The notes under the pieces: generated by a model
What the model saw: only the letters and a program-made list of their open reading frames with translations
The model's database searches: none
What the model was told of the DNA's origin: nothing
Assembly: GCF_026652115.1 (NCBI RefSeq)
Contig: NZ_JAPPSQ010000001.1
Span: forward strand, 124,001 to 188,000
Source: Algoriphagus sp. PAP.12
Lineage (GTDB): Bacteria > Bacteroidota > Bacteroidia > Cytophagales > Cyclobacteriaceae
Length of the DNA: 64,000 bases
Direction: 5' to 3'
Made by a program: the position numbers and the translations under genes
In this document: positions 63,423 to 64,000 of the stretch, piece after piece
How positions within the stretch are numbered: the first letter of the stretch is position 1
Layout: every line of letters begins with the position of its first letter

Positions 63423-64000
63423 TTATTTCTCTAACTCGACTGGCTCTTGATCTTTGGGTTCGGGATGCTTATCGGGAAAAAAGCGTCCCTGAAATATCAA
63501 TATAATCGCAACACCCACGAAAATCGCCGCATCTGCCACGTTAAATATAGGCCATAAAGCCGTGTATTGTCCGCCCCAAAGTGGCATCCATTCAGGCAAA
63601 TAACCTTCCCAAATGTCGAAATAGAACATATCTACCACTTGACCATGGAACCAAGGTGTGGACGCATCATAAGGGGCATTGTTTAACCAAACCCCATAGA
63701 ATATAGAATCTATAAGGTTACCAATAGCGCCGCCTAATATCATCGCTATACATACTATATAAATAGGATGATTTTTCTTTTGTATTATATAATATAAATA
63801 ATAACCGATACCTACCATGGCTACCAACCGGAAAGTAGTCAGAATCATTTTACCGTATTCTGTCCCCAGTTCCATTCCGAAAGCCATCCCGGGATTGGTG
63901 GTATAGTGAAGCTTGAACCAATCGCCAAAAATCTTAATCTGTCCAGGTGTTCCAAAATCCATCTGGAAGTGAACCAACATTTTGACTGCTTGGTCTATGG
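63423..64000 (-). CDS. lspA: Lipoprotein signal peptidase LspA (signal peptidase II), 5' end outside window
   Basis: An inner-membrane aspartyl protease that cleaves signal peptides of prolipoproteins. The frame stays open to the window edge, where IDQAVKMLV gives the conserved D-Q-x-x-K of the first helix, so only a short N-terminal part is missing. Family motifs are NPGMAFGM, GGAIGNLIDSIFYG (catalytic Asp) and FNVADAAIFVG (second catalytic Asp), with VVDMFYFDIWEG between them. The insertion between the second and third motifs (NAPYDASTPWFHG and EGYLPEWMPLWGG) is typical of Bacteroidota. The C-terminal tail is acidic. Many proteins in this window carry lipoboxes and would be its substrates. 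Confidence 0.94.
   Translation of the reverse strand, partial: IDQAVKMLVHFQMDFGTPGQIKIFGDWFKLHYTTNPGMAFGMELGTEYGKMILTTFRLVAMVGIGYYLYYIIQKKNHPIYIVCIAMILGGAIGNLIDSIFYGVWLNNAPYDASTPWFHGQVVDMFYFDIWEGYLPEWMPLWGGQYTALWPIFNVADAAIFVGVAIILIFQGRFFPDKHPEPKDQEPVELEK

Overview
The window looks like chromosomal DNA of a Bacteroidota bacterium, most likely a Cytophagales member close to Algoriphagus/Cyclobacteriaceae. This is inferred from gene content: histidine kinases with two-component-regulator beta-propellers, LytS/LytTR pairs, GH43/CE15 enzymes, two UvrA paralogues, and TAnnTTTG-type -7 elements in place of sigma70 boxes. By eye the base composition is AT-rich and even. I see no tRNA, rRNA, CRISPR array, prophage or insertion sequence.

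Region 1 (1-15573) is a signalling island. It holds the 3' end of one histidine kinase, then three very large lipoprotein-like sensor kinases with beta-propeller sensor domains, a multi-spanning kinase, a single-domain receiver, and a receiver fused to a class III adenylate cyclase. A BASS-family transporter gene lies on the opposite strand inside the island, beside a 513-bp intergenic stretch carrying perfect palindromes. The last three genes (kinase, receiver, receiver-cyclase) are packed as one operon.

Region 2 (15708-21019) has a secreted propeller-amidohydrolase fusion with its own terminator, then a YitT-family membrane protein and an HD-domain phosphohydrolase with overlapping start and stop.

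Region 3 (21016-27565, minus strand) is the most interesting part. It is a complete six-gene ebo operon in the order eboA-B-C-D-E-F: EboA, TatD-like hydrolase, UbiA-like prenyltransferase, dehydroquinate-synthase-like cyclase, TIM-barrel EboE, phosphodiesterase-like EboF. The cluster is known from cyanobacteria, Bacteroidota, Pseudomonas and eustigmatophyte-algal plastids, but its product is not known. Here EboF has non-canonical residues at three of the expected metal-ligand positions, and EboD has Asp where dehydroquinate synthases have Asn.

Region 4 (27859-39482) is a carbohydrate and peptide scavenging neighbourhood: aldose 1-epimerase, two divergent GH43 enzymes, an M28 peptidase, a CE15-like glucuronoyl esterase, an S9 peptidase, a serine hydrolase and an arylsulfatase. 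Nearly all carry export signals. No SusC/SusD pair is present, so this is not a classical PUL.

Region 5 (39485-58379) mixes nicotinamide riboside uptake (PnuC plus NadR-like kinase), two uvrA genes about 9 kb apart, two unrelated M14 carboxypeptidases, a Tat-exported carboxylesterase, a glucan phosphorylase homologue lacking the PLP lysine, a VOC protein, a LytS/LytTR pair, a second LytTR regulator and a small exported peptide. Region 6 (58727-64000) holds a PIN-PhoH ATPase, a SNF2 helicase and the 3' part of lspA, all on the minus strand. Many genes are followed by clear intrinsic terminators, so most transcription units are short.
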